Part shown: positions 43,824 through 55,183 of the stretch, one piece after another
Position numbering within the stretch: position 1 is the stretch's first letter
How the letters are laid out: each line of letters opens with the position of its first letter
Assembly: GCA_016584305.1 (NCBI GenBank)
Contig: JACEEZ010015238.1
Location: 1-64,000 of the forward strand
DNA from: Chionoecetes opilio
Lineage: Eukaryota; Arthropoda; Malacostraca; Decapoda; Majidae
DNA length: 64,000 nt
Direction of reading: 5' to 3'
Made by a program: the position numbers and the translations under genes
Notes under the pieces: model-generated
Seen by the model: only the letters and a program-made list of their open reading frames with translations
Database searches by the model: none
Told to the model about the DNA's origin: nothing

Positions 43824-44753
43824 TCAACCTTTACACTGTCTGAACACCTTTCTCAGCCAATCCATTGCTATTTGGGTGGTAAGATGACGAAGAAGTATGA
43901 ACAATGCCATAGGATTTACAAAAATTTTGAAACTAGAAATAAATTGGGGCCCATTATCACTATGCACTGTTTGAGGGATTCCATGTCTTGCAAACTGACG
44001 CTTACAACACTTCACAATGGTACTTGCATGAGTAGTTTCTAGTTCATCACACTCTACAAACTTGCTATAATAATCAACAAGTAATAGGTACTGTCTGCCA
44101 TGAAGCTCAAATAAGTCTGCACCTAGCTTTTGCCAAGGTAGTTGTGGCACTTCATGGGGCATCGAGGGTTCCTTTACTTGGTGGTTACTAAAGGCATTAC
44201 AGTTTTCACAAGAGCTAATCAAGTCCTTTAGTTCTGCACTCATTCCAGGCCAGTACACAAGGTCTCTAGCTAATCTTAATGATTTCTCCATACCCTGATG
44301 AGATTTGTGCAGATTCCTGAGTACTTGATTCCTCATCACTTAGGGGACAACAATTCTGTTCATTTTATGTAGTAGACCATTTACATAACTAATTTCATCT
44401 CTGAAGTTCCAGTAAGCATGAATTTCCACTGGTGTTTGTGCCTTAATCTTAGGCCAACCCTCCAAAGTAACCTCTTTCAGTAGTTGCAAATTTGTGTCCT
44501 CTTTAGTTTTTTTTCTGAGCATTTCAAAGGCAAGCAAAAAATCTCCATCAGGTACACTAACCAAATTCACTTGAACTTCATCACCTGTGGTTTCTAACTC
44601 CTGAGACCAAGGTACCCTACTCAATGCATCAGCGATGTACATTTCTTTACCCTTTTTATACTTTACATCCAAAGAATACTTCTGGAGCCTGAGGAGCATT
44701 CTTTGCAACCTGGGTGGGGCTGTGGAAAGTGGCTTTTTGAAAATGGTTTCCAA
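43824..44753 (-). pseudogene. Ty3/gypsy RNase H end and integrase core
   Basis: First, YSLDVKYKKGKEMYIADALS, the conserved end of the RNase H domain. Then a linker, and after a stop near 44340 the zinc-binding segment NLHKSHQGMEKSLRLARDLV with CENC (H-H-C-C). The core follows: LGADLFELHGRQYLLLVDYY with the first catalytic Asp and TVHSDNGPQFISSF with the second. The third acidic residue lies in the frameshifted 43824-43900 part, where SSYHPNSNGLAEKG-type sequence can be followed. Confidence 0.85.
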
Positions 44754-44774
44754 AGGTCAGACTCACAGATGAAA

Positions 44775-45056
44775 TCATGAATGAAATTTTTCAGCCCCAA
44801 ACACAATTGCAAGAAGCTCCTTTTCAATTTGAGCATAGTTTCTTTGAGTTTTTGTAAGGGACCTGGCTGTGAAGGCTACTGGTTTATCATCCTGCAAAAT
44901 GCAGGCTCCAACTGCAAAAGCTGAGGCATCCACAGTAAGAGTGACTGGTTTACTTACATCATGGAACCTTACTGGTGCTTCACTAACAAATCTCTTAAGT
45001 TTATTAAAACATTCTTCTTGCTCGTGTTCCCATTTGAAATCAGCATTTTTCTCCAA
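44775..45056 (-). pseudogene. Ty3/gypsy RNase H domain
   Basis: FKWEHEQEECFNKLKRFVSE is followed by VTLTVDASAFAVGACILQDD, whose Asp is the first RNase H catalytic residue, then PVAFTARSLTKTQRNYAQIE, which carries the catalytic Glu region. This domain degrades the RNA of the RNA-DNA hybrid. It is intact over about 93 residues but is broken from its neighbours by frame changes at both ends. Confidence 0.85.
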
Positions 45057-45059
45057 TAT

Positions 45060-45944
45060 AATCTTCTTAGAGGCTCATTTATGCCTGACATTCTAGGTAC
45101 AAACTTGGCTAAATAATTTATCATGCCCATGAATCTCAGCAGTTCAGTTTTGTCTTGAGGAGCAGGGAACTTAGAAATCACCTTCTTTTTTAAGATCTGG
45201 CTTTAATCCATCTGTAGTTAGTGTATGACCAATGTAGTCTACATGATCAGTCTTTAGCTTTAGTTTCTTGAGGTTCAACTTAAAGGTTTTTTTATCTACT
45301 TCTTTGTAAAACTTGGTATAATCTTGCATCATGCTCCTCATCAGTACGGCCATAAATCAATATATCATCCATGATTATTTCTACTCCAAGTCATCAAACA
45401 ACTCATGCATCCGCCTCTGATAGATCTCGGGTGCTGGGCTGATTCCAAAAGGAAGACGCAAATACCTGTACCTGCCAAAGCAAGTGTTAAAGTTAAATGT
45501 CAATAATTTAGAAGACTCTTCATCTACCAGTAGTTGCCAAAAACCCTTGGTTGCATCAAGTACAGAAAACACCTTAGCATTAGCAAGTCTAGTGGCTACT
45601 TCCTCAATGGTGGGTAGTGAGTAATGCTGTCTTTCCAAAGCTTTTTTCAAGTCCTTTGGGTCCAGACACACCCTTAGTTTATCACCTTTCTCTACAACGA
45701 CTATACTATTTACCCAGTCAGTAAGACTACTTTCTTTGACTAGGACTCCTTGCCTTTCCATCTCATCTAGTTCAGCTTTGAGACGATCTCTTAAGGCCAC
45801 AGGGACTTTTCTAGGAGGATGTGCCACCGGAGTTACACTAGGATCTGTATCTAAATGAATTTCACCATCAAGACATCCCAGACCCGTAAACACATCAGCA
45901 TATTTAGTCATGATTGCATCTGAGTGAAGTTTATTCACCAACAA
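45060..45944 (-). pseudogene. Ty3/gypsy reverse transcriptase
   Basis: Opens with TKYADVFTGLGCLDGEIHLD, continues VPVALRDRLKAELDEMERQG, DWVNSIVVVEKGDKLRVCLD, AKVFSVLDATKGFWQLLVDE and YRYLRLPFGISPAPEIYQRR (motifs 1 to 4). The catalytic box is IIMDDILIYG at about 45378-45349, just past a frame break, with M in place of the usual Y or V. The connection follows: LKLKTDHVDYIGHTLTTDGL and FMGMINYLAKFVPRMSGINE. Confidence 0.85.
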
Positions 45945-46004
45945 GCTGTCTTACTAACTTGACCACATCTAACATTTCACAGGTACTTTTACCCCAATGG
46001 CATA

Positions 46005-46129
46005 CACTCAATATCGTCCCGGACTATTCCAGACATATGTCCGGCCATGGCAAATATGTTCGAGGGCAGACAATGAACGGGAAATCCGAAATCCGGCAAT
46101 AGGAGGTCCGGAAAATCGAGGGATGAGTG
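46005..46129. mobile_element. 125-bp TA-flanked MITE
   Basis: Ends CACTCAATATCG and CGAGGGATGAGTG are imperfect inverses and TA flanks both sides (46003-46004 and 46130-46131). It has no coding capacity. It resembles the CACTCG-type ends of the Tigger-like element at 59113-60120. Confidence 0.55.
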
Positions 46130-46131
46130 TA

Positions 46132-47895
46132 TAATACATATATGTATACATACTAATAATGAGGCTCTAGTTGTTCTTATTAAGTTTTATTTGATACCTT
46201 TTTTTATTGTAAAGAATTGTCCATTCATTACTAATAGCTTTATGAAGGCCTTGATTTTTTTGATTTTTTTTTTAGGAAATCTGAAACATTTCTGGAGCTG
46301 AAAGGGATACAGATTACACTTGCTATGGGAGGCATGGATCAAAGTGTAGGTCGTCTTTTGAGTATTGTGTTGTCAAAGGGACGTTGAAATATTTGGTCCA
46401 TGTTTAGGATCCAAACCAGAAAGTATGCTAGTGAGAAGTGATTTTTGGAAAATTCCAAGTGACATGGTGGTATCACTGAAGGACTGTTTGAAGATTTAGT
46501 GGTGGTTTGTTTGCAGGTAAGTGAGGTTCGAAGGTGGCGATGGCAGAGTTGTTCTTAGAGATTAAGTTTAGGTTATGGCAAAGTATTTGTGGTGGTTAGT
46601 TGTATTTTGGCCAATAGAGAAGTCACCAAAGTGCTGGGGTCGTTAACTGGTGCCTGGGTCAGTCCATTGGAGAACTGGGTTCTAATGACTACAAGCATGC
46701 AAAAGATGCAAGGATATAGGGAGACAGTATGACAGAACAATTTCTTGGGAGATGCATCACCAACCAGTCCTTGAGTGAGCACCTCCGCCAGCGACACTGG
46801 CAGTTGACTCCTCTATGTCCACCCCTGAAGGAATAGAACCAAAAAGGGGAGAGATGCGCAGTAGTGAACTAGGTCATGTTAAAATGGAATGCTTTTCGAA
46901 GAATACAAATATCCCCAATCTCAACACAATGATGGGCTAACCAGTCAGAGCAGTGAGCCTCATCCTCGCCTCCCAATCCCTTAGCCATCCTCTGGAGATT
47001 ATTCTGCCCACAGAGCAGCAGTAAACCGAAGTCCAGGCAAATCACCACCACATGGTCCAAACCTGTTCGAGCTAGGGCCAACAAGAACAGCAGCGCACCA
47101 CTGGCCTCGGCAACACAACCCTGGCTGAGCCAGTGTCCCCTCCCCCCTGACCAATCCTGGATATTGAAAAGGAAAATGGAAAGGAAGAGAAAGGATCATG
47201 CATCAGGTCCAAGGCCGAGGCTCAAAGTGAGGAATAGAACCTATGAAGAGGCAATGTCGGCAATGGACATGGTACTGAGGGATGTTCAATTATGAAAAAT
47301 ATATTCTGAAGAAAACATAATATTCATAAGAATTTATTACCTCATCCAGGAAGTTGCATCTATACACATCTTTATACAAGTATAATGCATCAAAAACAAT
47401 ACAGATACAATAAAAGGTGTTGGTCAAACAACTGACAGTTTCTTAACCAAAATTTTCGAAAGCCAGTGATTATCTTGGACAAATTGTAAAGACTGATATA
47501 ACTGAACAGTAAAAAAAAATCTGTAAAGAATGGCACTCACCGCACACATCATAAACTCAACATATGGAATTACCTCTTAATGACATTTTTTCAAAGATAA
47601 CATAACAAGAAGCAACTTATAACTAAAACTAATAGTTCAGTTAACAGAAGAAAAATGGGGGCTGGAATTCTTCAGTTATGGGTCATATTATATAATAAGA
47701 TAATGGTTGACTTACTGTAAAAGGCATGCTGATTCACCCCAATATAACTCCTTCAAAACTGTGCAACACTGCCAACTCATCAGTTTAGATGTACCTGTTT
47801 AGGTAGAGAACTTTATTCATAGCCATTGTCAATATCATGTGTAATTCAATATGGGAAAATGAGATCTTTCAATAAAGATCGTTGCATAAAATGCA
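46132..47895. other. No convincing gene
   Basis: AT-rich, ordinary-looking sequence. Around 47150-47300 the plus strand reads KRKMERKRKDHASGPRPR and, one frame over, VRNRTYEEAMSAMDMVL, faintly like the N-terminal DNA-binding region of psq/CENP-B-type transposases. It is too short to call. Confidence 0.4.
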
Positions 47896-47897
47896 TA

Positions 47898-48776
47898 CAG
47901 TAAACCCTCTAATTCAAACCCGTATAATTCGAACTTCGGATAATTCAACCTGTTTCAGGCCAAGTTCAAATTTTTCAACAACTTTCCAACATTCCATAGT
48001 CAGAACTGATGTTCAAATTTTTCGAGTTTTCTGCAGCATCTTCCATCTCCTCTGTGCCATCCACATCGCCTCCAACACATTAAACACCTCAAGCACTGAA
48101 GACCTTACCTTACAAATCCCCAGTGACACCTGCCAGGGCTGCGTTCAGTAGCGGTCCCCCCCCGCACTCTCTCTACTGAATGATACTGAACGCTTCACAA
48201 TACACATTGCTACCAAGATAGCAGCTGCCGAAATTGATCTCTGTGGCTATTCTTATTGCTGAAGAATAAAATGTTATTGACCCTGTATTTGATGCAGCAG
48301 AAGTTATGGCAGCAGGAAATGAAATATTAAGGAGGCAAGAAGAGGAGAGCGAAGAGCAGAAGCTTTCTTTGCCCTTTGTTTACATACCCTAATTGTGGCA
48401 CGAGCTGGCAACTCATTTGTGATCCACCTCCCAGCTGGGCTGTAGTGCGGGGGTAGCTTGCACTAGGCATACTGTATACTGACGTCACCGCGCGGCTCAG
48501 TGTGCACCTGTGTGCGTTGCTTTACTGAACGCAGCCCTTGCCTGAAGACGCTATCAGTGACACCTGAGTGCTCAGTGTACAGTAGTACTGCATTTCTAGA
48601 CTTCAGTATTAGCCATGTTTTGGTGAGTACAAGTAATACAATCTGTGCAGTTTTGGCATGTTTGAGTGAGTTCTTAATGTGTGGGGGGCTAGAGGTAACC
48701 ATCGGATAATTCGGACTTTCGGCAAATTCAACCCAAGACCCCCCCCCAATTAGATTGAATTATAGAGGGTTTACTG
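47898..48776. mobile_element. TA-flanked Tigger/pogo-like MITE
   Basis: The left end CAGTAAACCCTCTAATTCAA and right end, inverted CAGTAAACCCTCTATAATTC, match closely. TA flanks both (47896-47897 and 48777-48778). The motif TCGGATAATTC occurs near both ends. CAGT... ends with a TA duplication are usual for pogo/Tigger-type members of Tc1/mariner. At 879 bp, including a nested 404-bp element, it has no transposase and would be non-autonomous. Confidence 0.8.
48135..48538. mobile_element. 404-bp element with TGCC target duplication, nested in the MITE
   Basis: Ends AGGGCTGCGTTCAGTA and TACTGAACGCAGCCCT are perfect 16-bp inverses. TGCC lies directly outside both (48131-48134 and 48539-48542), and removal leaves cacctgcctgaag. 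The 4-bp duplication with AGGGCTGCGTTCA ends does not fit Tc1/mariner or hAT; a CACTA/Chapaev- or P-type origin is possible. It has no coding capacity. Confidence 0.8.
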
Positions 48777-48778
48777 TA

Positions 48779-50289
48779 TTGTAGTAATGTGATATAAATG
48801 GCAGGTGGTTGTTGCACAAATCTACAGTACAAGCAGTAATAGGTGACAATGAATGACGCTACATTGACTGGTCACAGAAAACAAATAAAATACTGCATTT
48901 GTGTATTTGAATGTAATTTTCAAATTATCTTTAAGCATAATTCAGGACAAATGCAAGATAATCAAGTTTACGCATTTATGCGACAAATTATACAACCAAT
49001 ATAGTAACTAACGATGCTAAGTAAACCTTTATAGCATTAGGTAAATATGAAGCTGGAAAGATAGGAGTTAGTTATTTCATTCTTTGTACAGCCCCTTCCA
49101 TATAGCTGGAAAGAAAGTCACTTCAAGATGTCAATGTTACACACATACAAGTGTGTGTGTGTGTGTGTTTAAACACACATCAAAACCTGCTTCTTCTAGC
49201 TATGACTTTTACCTGTATTCAAGATGACATTAAATACCAATCTACTTTCATAACAAAGATAAAATTCATCTGTTCACATCATATGAACAACCTGTATGTA
49301 TGACACTTGGAAAGCTGCACATACAGCTCATTGTACTTTTCATTGATACTTTTAAAGTCTGTTTGTCTGTCTTTCTCATACAAGCAACCTGACTATAAGC
49401 AACATATGTAAACTGCACTTTATAAAGTTATCTGCAATAATTTGCAAAAAAATGGATAATCTGCAATTCACATTATAACTTTCGCTGAATTTGTCATCTG
49501 CTTGAGGTTAGTTGATCATCTACTTAAAGGCTTAGATAGGCATGGCTTTATCACGTGATTCATTTATATAATTCCATTCAAAGAATATGAACAATACATC
49601 ATGAGTAATGGAGCCCAAGTAAGTCCTGCAATTAAAGAGATAAGCTCTAAAATAATTAAAATTTCCAAAACATGCCACTTAAACAACCATCACGAAATAT
49701 TAAACAAGCTATCTTTCCACACCACTTACAATGAATCATCCAATAGCATGAACGATCATAATGTTAAAGTGAAATCAGTAGCAACATTTGACTGTTTGAT
49801 TATGATAAGCTAAAATAAATACTTTACCTGGTTTCAGAAACTTGTCTGGGTTTACTAGTATAACCTGGAAATCCTAATTTAACATACTAGAGAAACATTT
49901 TCTTTCTAGTACTCACATAATAACGTCTTCATCGTCATTTTATAATTAGTTATATTTTTTTTAAATACAACATAGAGCGGAAAACAGCTTCCTTGTTCAC
50001 ATTCTCTTAGCTAACCAGGCAAATATTTAAATTGTGGATTTTCAGGCAAACTAGCATCGATAAGCTCCTAAAGCTCAAAAATAGCATGTCCATATACCAT
50101 ATTTTTGGGCGTCCAATGCGCTCAGACATGTTATAGACGCTCCCCCAATTTAAAATTACAAAATTTGGTAAAAATATATTCATAGAAATAAAATCCCAAC
50201 ATTTTCTCATATCTTACTAAAATGTTTTGTGGGTGCCTAAGTGCCATATAGATCATTTAGAATACTTATAATGTGCATCTTTTTCAGAG

Positions 50290-50320
<31 letters not shown>

Positions 50321-51696
50321 TTTTTTTCTTTTTTTTTCTGAGCCTACGTATAGCACCTTAGGTTATTCTTTATCCTTGAGGGCTCAGGTGGTTGGCCCTG
50401 CACATTCTGGATGGCTATGATGGTTGGCCCTCGCCCGTGGTGAACCAGGCTGGATTTTTTATTTTAATAAAAAAAACATTTGTAAGTTCATTGAATACAA
50501 TGTCTAAATGTTTTCAGAAGTTGACACATCAGTAAACTGAAAAACTTTGATAATCTACTAAAAAATGCCCATGGTATAAAATGCTCAGCCAAGTTTCATA
50601 TTATGAAACATTCTGGGCCAATTATGTTTCAGTGCATGCAAATGGTAATGATATACAGCTAATACTGTGAATTCCCATTAGCCAGTTGACTCAGATGAAG
50701 AAAATCTTACTTTTGGCCTAGAGGATGCATGGTAAATTTCATAGTTAAATTTAAGGAAGAAAACTTCTTCTTAAGACGCCCAAAAATACGGTAATTTTAC
50801 AAATAGATCTTGCGTAATCATATCAATTGAAAGTGTTATAAATGTATATTCATTATACACAAAATTTTTGTAACATTGTGAAGGACCCTGTTGAAGTCAT
50901 GCATATTGTCATTCCTACTATACATGTACATATAAAAATACACAAAATTGACCATAACATTTTGTTGCTGTTTTATAATTGAGCTACAGGGTGATGAAGA
51001 CAGACTGCCACTGCAAAATCTCATTCTATTCATACCAATGAAAATTTGTTTTTTGACTGTCATTCACAATAGTTACCCTGCAATCAAGTTTGTCATTAAA
51101 ATTTCCAAAACAATCATGTGACATTCATAATCGATACCAAAACATAATAGATGCAGAAACTTTTTCTTATTTTGGGATAAAATCAAAAAGATAAATACAA
51201 TATATCCAGCAATCATTTAACATGAACAAAATTCAATCTTTTTTAAAGAAAATCATCATGTTAAGTTTCATAAAAGACTATTATCAATGCTGACACTACA
51301 TGACAGATTTCAAAATATTTTCTTCAAGGAAGGGTTCAAAACATATGACATTAATCTTTACTCTTTTGAGAAACGTAACTTGAGTAGCATATTATAAGGC
51401 ATGTAAAAAACTTCTGACTTTTAGACTAAGCAAACTAATCAATGTGCACTGAAGATAAATTTCTTAATCGGGCAGCCCCTTCAGAGGATCCATGCACATC
51501 GTATTTTGCATAACCATACACAAGATTTGAGGTATATTCCCTCTCTTTGTTTCCATAGATAAAACCAGTGTCTTGAATTAGTCTCATGGCAGTTCAAGTC
51601 TAGGAATGCATGTTTGAGATGATGAAAGAGTATATAAATCAAAGCATGGCCCATTTCATAGATCTATTTTTTTGTGGTCATTTTCATCTTCTTAAC
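48779..51696. other. Quiet AT-rich sequence
   Basis: No protein-like frame. It holds a GT microsatellite (49149-49169), a TA microsatellite (50289-50316) and a partial SINE (50318-50460). This is probably intronic or intergenic sequence of the host, given its even base composition. Confidence 0.45.
50318..50460 (-). mobile_element. Partial SINE
   Basis: Begins with T-rich sequence, then cctacgtatagcacc, and contains tgatggttggccctcgcccg followed by tggtgaaccaggctgga. This is the 3' half of the SINE at 38770-39114 in the same orientation. The tRNA-like head is missing. It follows a TA microsatellite directly. Confidence 0.7.
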
Positions 51697-51700
51697 TTAA

Positions 51701-53190
51701 AGTAATCGTCCAGAGTCCAGACCATTTAATCATTCCTGATTTTATGTAGTTAGAGTATAACCATTATCGAGTGTATCAACAATATGTTGTCACTTTTTGC
51801 ATCCAGTCAGCCGTTTTTGAATAATCCGCAATAAAAATCTGTAAATTCCCTGAGATCCGAAAACGCTGCTGGCAACTGGCAGACGATGCGCCACGGCTCG
51901 GTGATGTCACTGTAGGTGGTCTCCTCTTCCGCGCTAATCCAGAAGCACGTAAACACAAGAGATAAATATAGTACTTGAAGAATTTTGGGTGTTTTTGATA
52001 AAATAAATTTTGATATGGTATACTCATGCATCCTTGATGGGTGCAGCAAGAAAGCTGTGCCTTTCCAGAGAAGTTTGCACACGCATCAGACCAATAGGCG
52101 AGAAATGTGTAAAAAATGTTGGTGCGTCGGACGGACGTTGGTGCGTTGGGGAGAAGGTAGGGAAACGGGGGTGGGTGTTGGTGGTGGTGGTGGGGGAAGG
52201 GGGTGGGTGTTGGTAGTGGGGGAAGGGGATGGTTGTTAGTGGTGGGGGAATGGGATGGGTGTTGGTGGTGGGGGAAGGGGATAGGTGTTGGTGGTGGGGG
52301 AAGGGGATAGGTGTTGGTGGTGGGGGAAGGGGATGGGAGTTAGTGGTGGGGGAAGGGGGGGGGGAAGTGGGTGGATGTTTGGTGGTGGGGGAATGGGATG
52401 GGTGTTGGTGGTGGGGGAAGGGGATGGTTGTTAGTGGTGGGGGAAGGGGATGGGTGTTAGTGGTGAGGGAAGTAGGTGGGTGTTGGTGGTGGGGGAATGG
52501 GATGGGTTTTGGTGGTGGGGGAAGGGGATGGTTGTTAGTGGTGGGGGAAGGGGATGGGAGTTAGTGGTGGGGGAAGGGGGTGGGGAAAGTGGGTGGATGT
52601 TGGTGGTGGGGGAATGGGATGGGTGTTGGTGGTGGGGGAAATGGATGGGTGTTCGGTGGTGGGGGAAGGGGATGGGAGTTAGTGGTGGGGGAAGGGGATG
52701 GGTGTTGGTGGTTGGGGAAGGGGAGGGGTGTTTGGTGGTTGGGGAAGGGGATGGGTGTTGGTGGTTGGGGAAGGGGATGGGAGTTAGTGGTGGGGGAAGG
52801 GGGTGGATGTTGGTGGTGGGGGAAAGGGATGAGTGTTGGTGGTGGGGGAAGGGGATGGGTGTTGGAAGTGGGGATGTGGGTGGGAACAGGGGTGGGTGTT
52901 GTGGGATGTGGGTGGGTGTTGGGGATGAAGTAAAGTGAATAATAGCAGATTCTTGAATGACTCCAGCATCCCCTCTCTCTCTCTCTCTCTCTCTCTCGGT
53001 GAACACCTAAAATGACGTCAATCAATTCACGGGCCTGTTGAAAGGATGAAACTTTTTTTCGCGGGCTTTTTACAGAAGTTGTGTTTTTACGGAAATAAGG
53101 CGTGGAAATGAATTATTTTTTGTGGATTAGTTGTTTTGAATGAACATTCAACATATTTATGCAGAGAAAAATTGGGTCTGGATGATTACT
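51701..53190. mobile_element. TTAA-flanked DNA element, copy A, with internal minisatellite
   Basis: Both ends are AGTAATCGTCCAGA-type inverted repeats (right end TCTGGATGATTACT), each flanked by TTAA (51697-51700 and 53191-53194). TTAA duplications are known for piggyBac and Kolobok elements; the ends here do not start CCC as piggyBac ends do. Its interior matches copy B at 56561-58488 in opposite orientation, except for an 800-bp G-rich minisatellite. Without it the element is about 690 bp, and no gene is visible. Confidence 0.8.
52150..52930 (+). repeat. G-rich minisatellite, GGTGTTGGTGGTGGGGGAAG type
   Basis: About 27 tandem units of roughly 26-30 bp, mostly GGTGTTGGTGGTGGGGGAAG followed by GGGATG, with variants using TTAGTGG. 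The unit is unlike that at 22775-23340 but equally G-rich. It sits in the middle of the TTAA-flanked element and is absent from the sister copy. Gly/Trp/Val-rich frames here are repeat artefacts. Confidence 0.9.
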
Positions 53191-53194
53191 TTAA

Positions 53195-54978
53195 GATCTC
53201 CCTACCCATCTTCCACAATACAGCAAATACGAAGTGATGCTAATCACTGAAATTCTTTACGCATCTTTTACTACTTTACCATTCTTTTTACTTCTCTGTA
53301 AATGTTGTCTCATCTGAATTCAAAATCCATAAAAATCTTATTTTCATGTATAGGACTACAAATTTCAACATGGCAAAAGAAAAACATATTAAATAAAGTT
53401 AATGGAATAACTGCTCCTTCATTCACACAGCAGCCAAGAGGAAAATCAACAAAACAAAGTAATGACTACACAAGATATTTTTCATTCAAAAGCCTAGAAG
53501 TGGACCTATCTATCCATACCAGCAGAGTAGCAAGTAATATTTTCGTATGATAGTGAAAGGAACTACACTAATCAATTAAAGCTAAAACTTTAATAACTAC
53601 TGGCTTATGATTTTGTCATAATTCTTATAATCTGATCAGCTTCTGACAATTTTTTACTGATGAGATAATTAAATTATTAATAGCATTTTTCAATCTGGCA
53701 TGAGATCCACACACATCTCCACTCAGTCATTTCTTCTGATCAGTATCATCCTACTTAGCCATACCTCACGAATCTACAATTGAATAGAATACGTAAAAAA
53801 TAACTTAAACAGGAAAGTTATGTGGACTGAGCATGATACATATATTGAAGTCCTTGCCATTCACAATCACATTGAAGGGCATAGATACTTTACCACAATC
53901 ATGTGGTACCATCTGAGTGGCGAAAATACTTAAAAATATTTAACAATCTTCGCAATCCCACCCAGTTATAAACTAAGTGACTGACCTCTGCACTGCACCA
54001 AAAATATATGCTACTTCTGTAACACAACTTCTAAGGCAAAAGTTTCAATATTTCCAAATACCTAAACGTATCGTCAGATCTATCAAATAATGATAATAAA
54101 AAATAAATAACAAGAACTCTCTTGCACTTGACAGCCTGAAAATGATGTCAAAATATAGATGTTTAGGTGATCAATGATTAGAAATGGATGCAACCAGTTT
54201 CATATCTTGTATCTGGTTCAGAGAAATAATCAGTAGCTCAGTTTATGTTCTTTTTTTCTGAAATGTAATGAAAACTTAAGACCCTCAAATAATCTCAAGT
54301 GGCACATGCCACAATCTATATAATAGAAAATTGGAAGTTTATTGTTAAACTTGCAGAAAAACTCTGCGAAAAAATTTGGAAATCAGACTTAGCATGCAAC
54401 AAAATATTGTAATAAGTTCATATAAACTGAGCAATCTAGAGCAAATAGTAACATTCTGTTTTAAATACCTTTCCCTAAACCTAGACTTAATTGATTTACA
54501 TCATTAGCGAAAGCAGCCTTGCTGGGAACCAAATATAAGTTGCTCATAGGGAAGAGACAGTTCTGAGTAAGGTAAAAGAAGAAAAGGAAGAAAAACATGA
54601 ATCAATACTTGTGAATTGGCGAACAATTTAGGCAAGAATTAAGAATTTATTAAGGTTTAATGAATTTGTATTTTGTTTTTCATTCCTATTTACAACATAT
54701 AATTTGCTTAGACTTCTCCATTAAAAAATTTACAGGATTCATTATGTCCCTCCAAAACTACAGTATGTTAATGGAGGGTTAGAACATTATCCCTTTACCA
54801 CTGTACAATGGGGAGGACACCTGTCTTAGTTATGGCTGGTTTAAAGAAAAGGCTGAATGCAATATAAACCCATATTTACGAGGCCATAACTAAAGCAGGT
54901 TAGTCTAAACCCTGTGACTGTCTTAGGATAACCCACCCTTCCCACACTAAGCTCTACCTGGCAAAAATTGATACACTA
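53195..54978. other. AT-rich sequence, possible 3' UTR or intergenic
   Basis: No protein-like frame. If the exon at 54979-55179 is real, the part just below 54979 would be its 3' untranslated region. A minus-strand AATAAA occurs near 54650 (plus tttatt), about 330 bp beyond the stop. Confidence 0.35.
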
Positions 54979-55179
54979 CTACTGAGCGACAGGAACAGGC
55001 TCTTGTGACACTCCAGGGGAGGACTTGACTCTTTCTTGCACCTCTTCTCTTGCTTCCTCTTCATCTGAGGGTGGCCCTGCTTGAGCCTCCAAAAACTCTT
55101 CTTCAGGAGAGTCAATACTGGTGGGAGGCTCCGTGGGAGGTGAGGGCAGCTTTGGAGTTGATACATCTTCATCTGGAGG
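54979..55179 (-). CDS. Possible terminal exon of a host gene, acidic Pro/Glu-rich C-terminus
   Basis: On the minus strand a splice-acceptor-like atatatatttcag ends at 55180. An open frame of 66 codons follows: PPDEDVSTPKLPSPPTEPPT, then SIDSPEEEFLEAQAGPPSDE, then EEAREEVQERVKSSPGVSQ and a stop at 54979-54981. The composition (Pro, Glu, Ser, Asp) is that of a disordered acidic tail. Unlike other frames here it is free of repeat or homopolymer artefacts and sits in quiet sequence. I cannot name the protein, and no upstream exon is evident before the TTAA element at 56561. It could still be chance. Confidence 0.4.
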   Translation of the reverse strand, partial: PPDEDVSTPKLPSPPTEPPTSIDSPEEEFLEAQAGPPSDEEEAREEVQERVKSSPGVSQEPVPVAQ

Positions 55180-55183
55180 CTGA

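Larger units (their letters stand above)
43335..45960 (-). mobile_element. Ty3/gypsy pol remnant (reverse transcriptase to integrase)
   Basis: Minus-strand order: reverse transcriptase (45944-45354), connection (45353-45060), RNase H (45056-44775), zinc-binding and integrase core (44753-43750), C-terminal domain (43655-43335). The order RT-RNaseH-INT is that of Ty3/gypsy. No gag, protease or LTRs were found at either end. A small TA-flanked MITE begins 45 bp beyond the 5' edge. Confidence 0.85.

Noticed and set aside
47150..47300. psq/CENP-B-type DNA-binding domain
   Set aside because: Only a faint resemblance over about 20 residues, with a frame change in the middle.
52229..53025. Long Gly/Trp-rich or Pro/His-rich open frames on both strands
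   Set aside because: They are produced by the tandem G-rich minisatellite and have no independent protein-like character.
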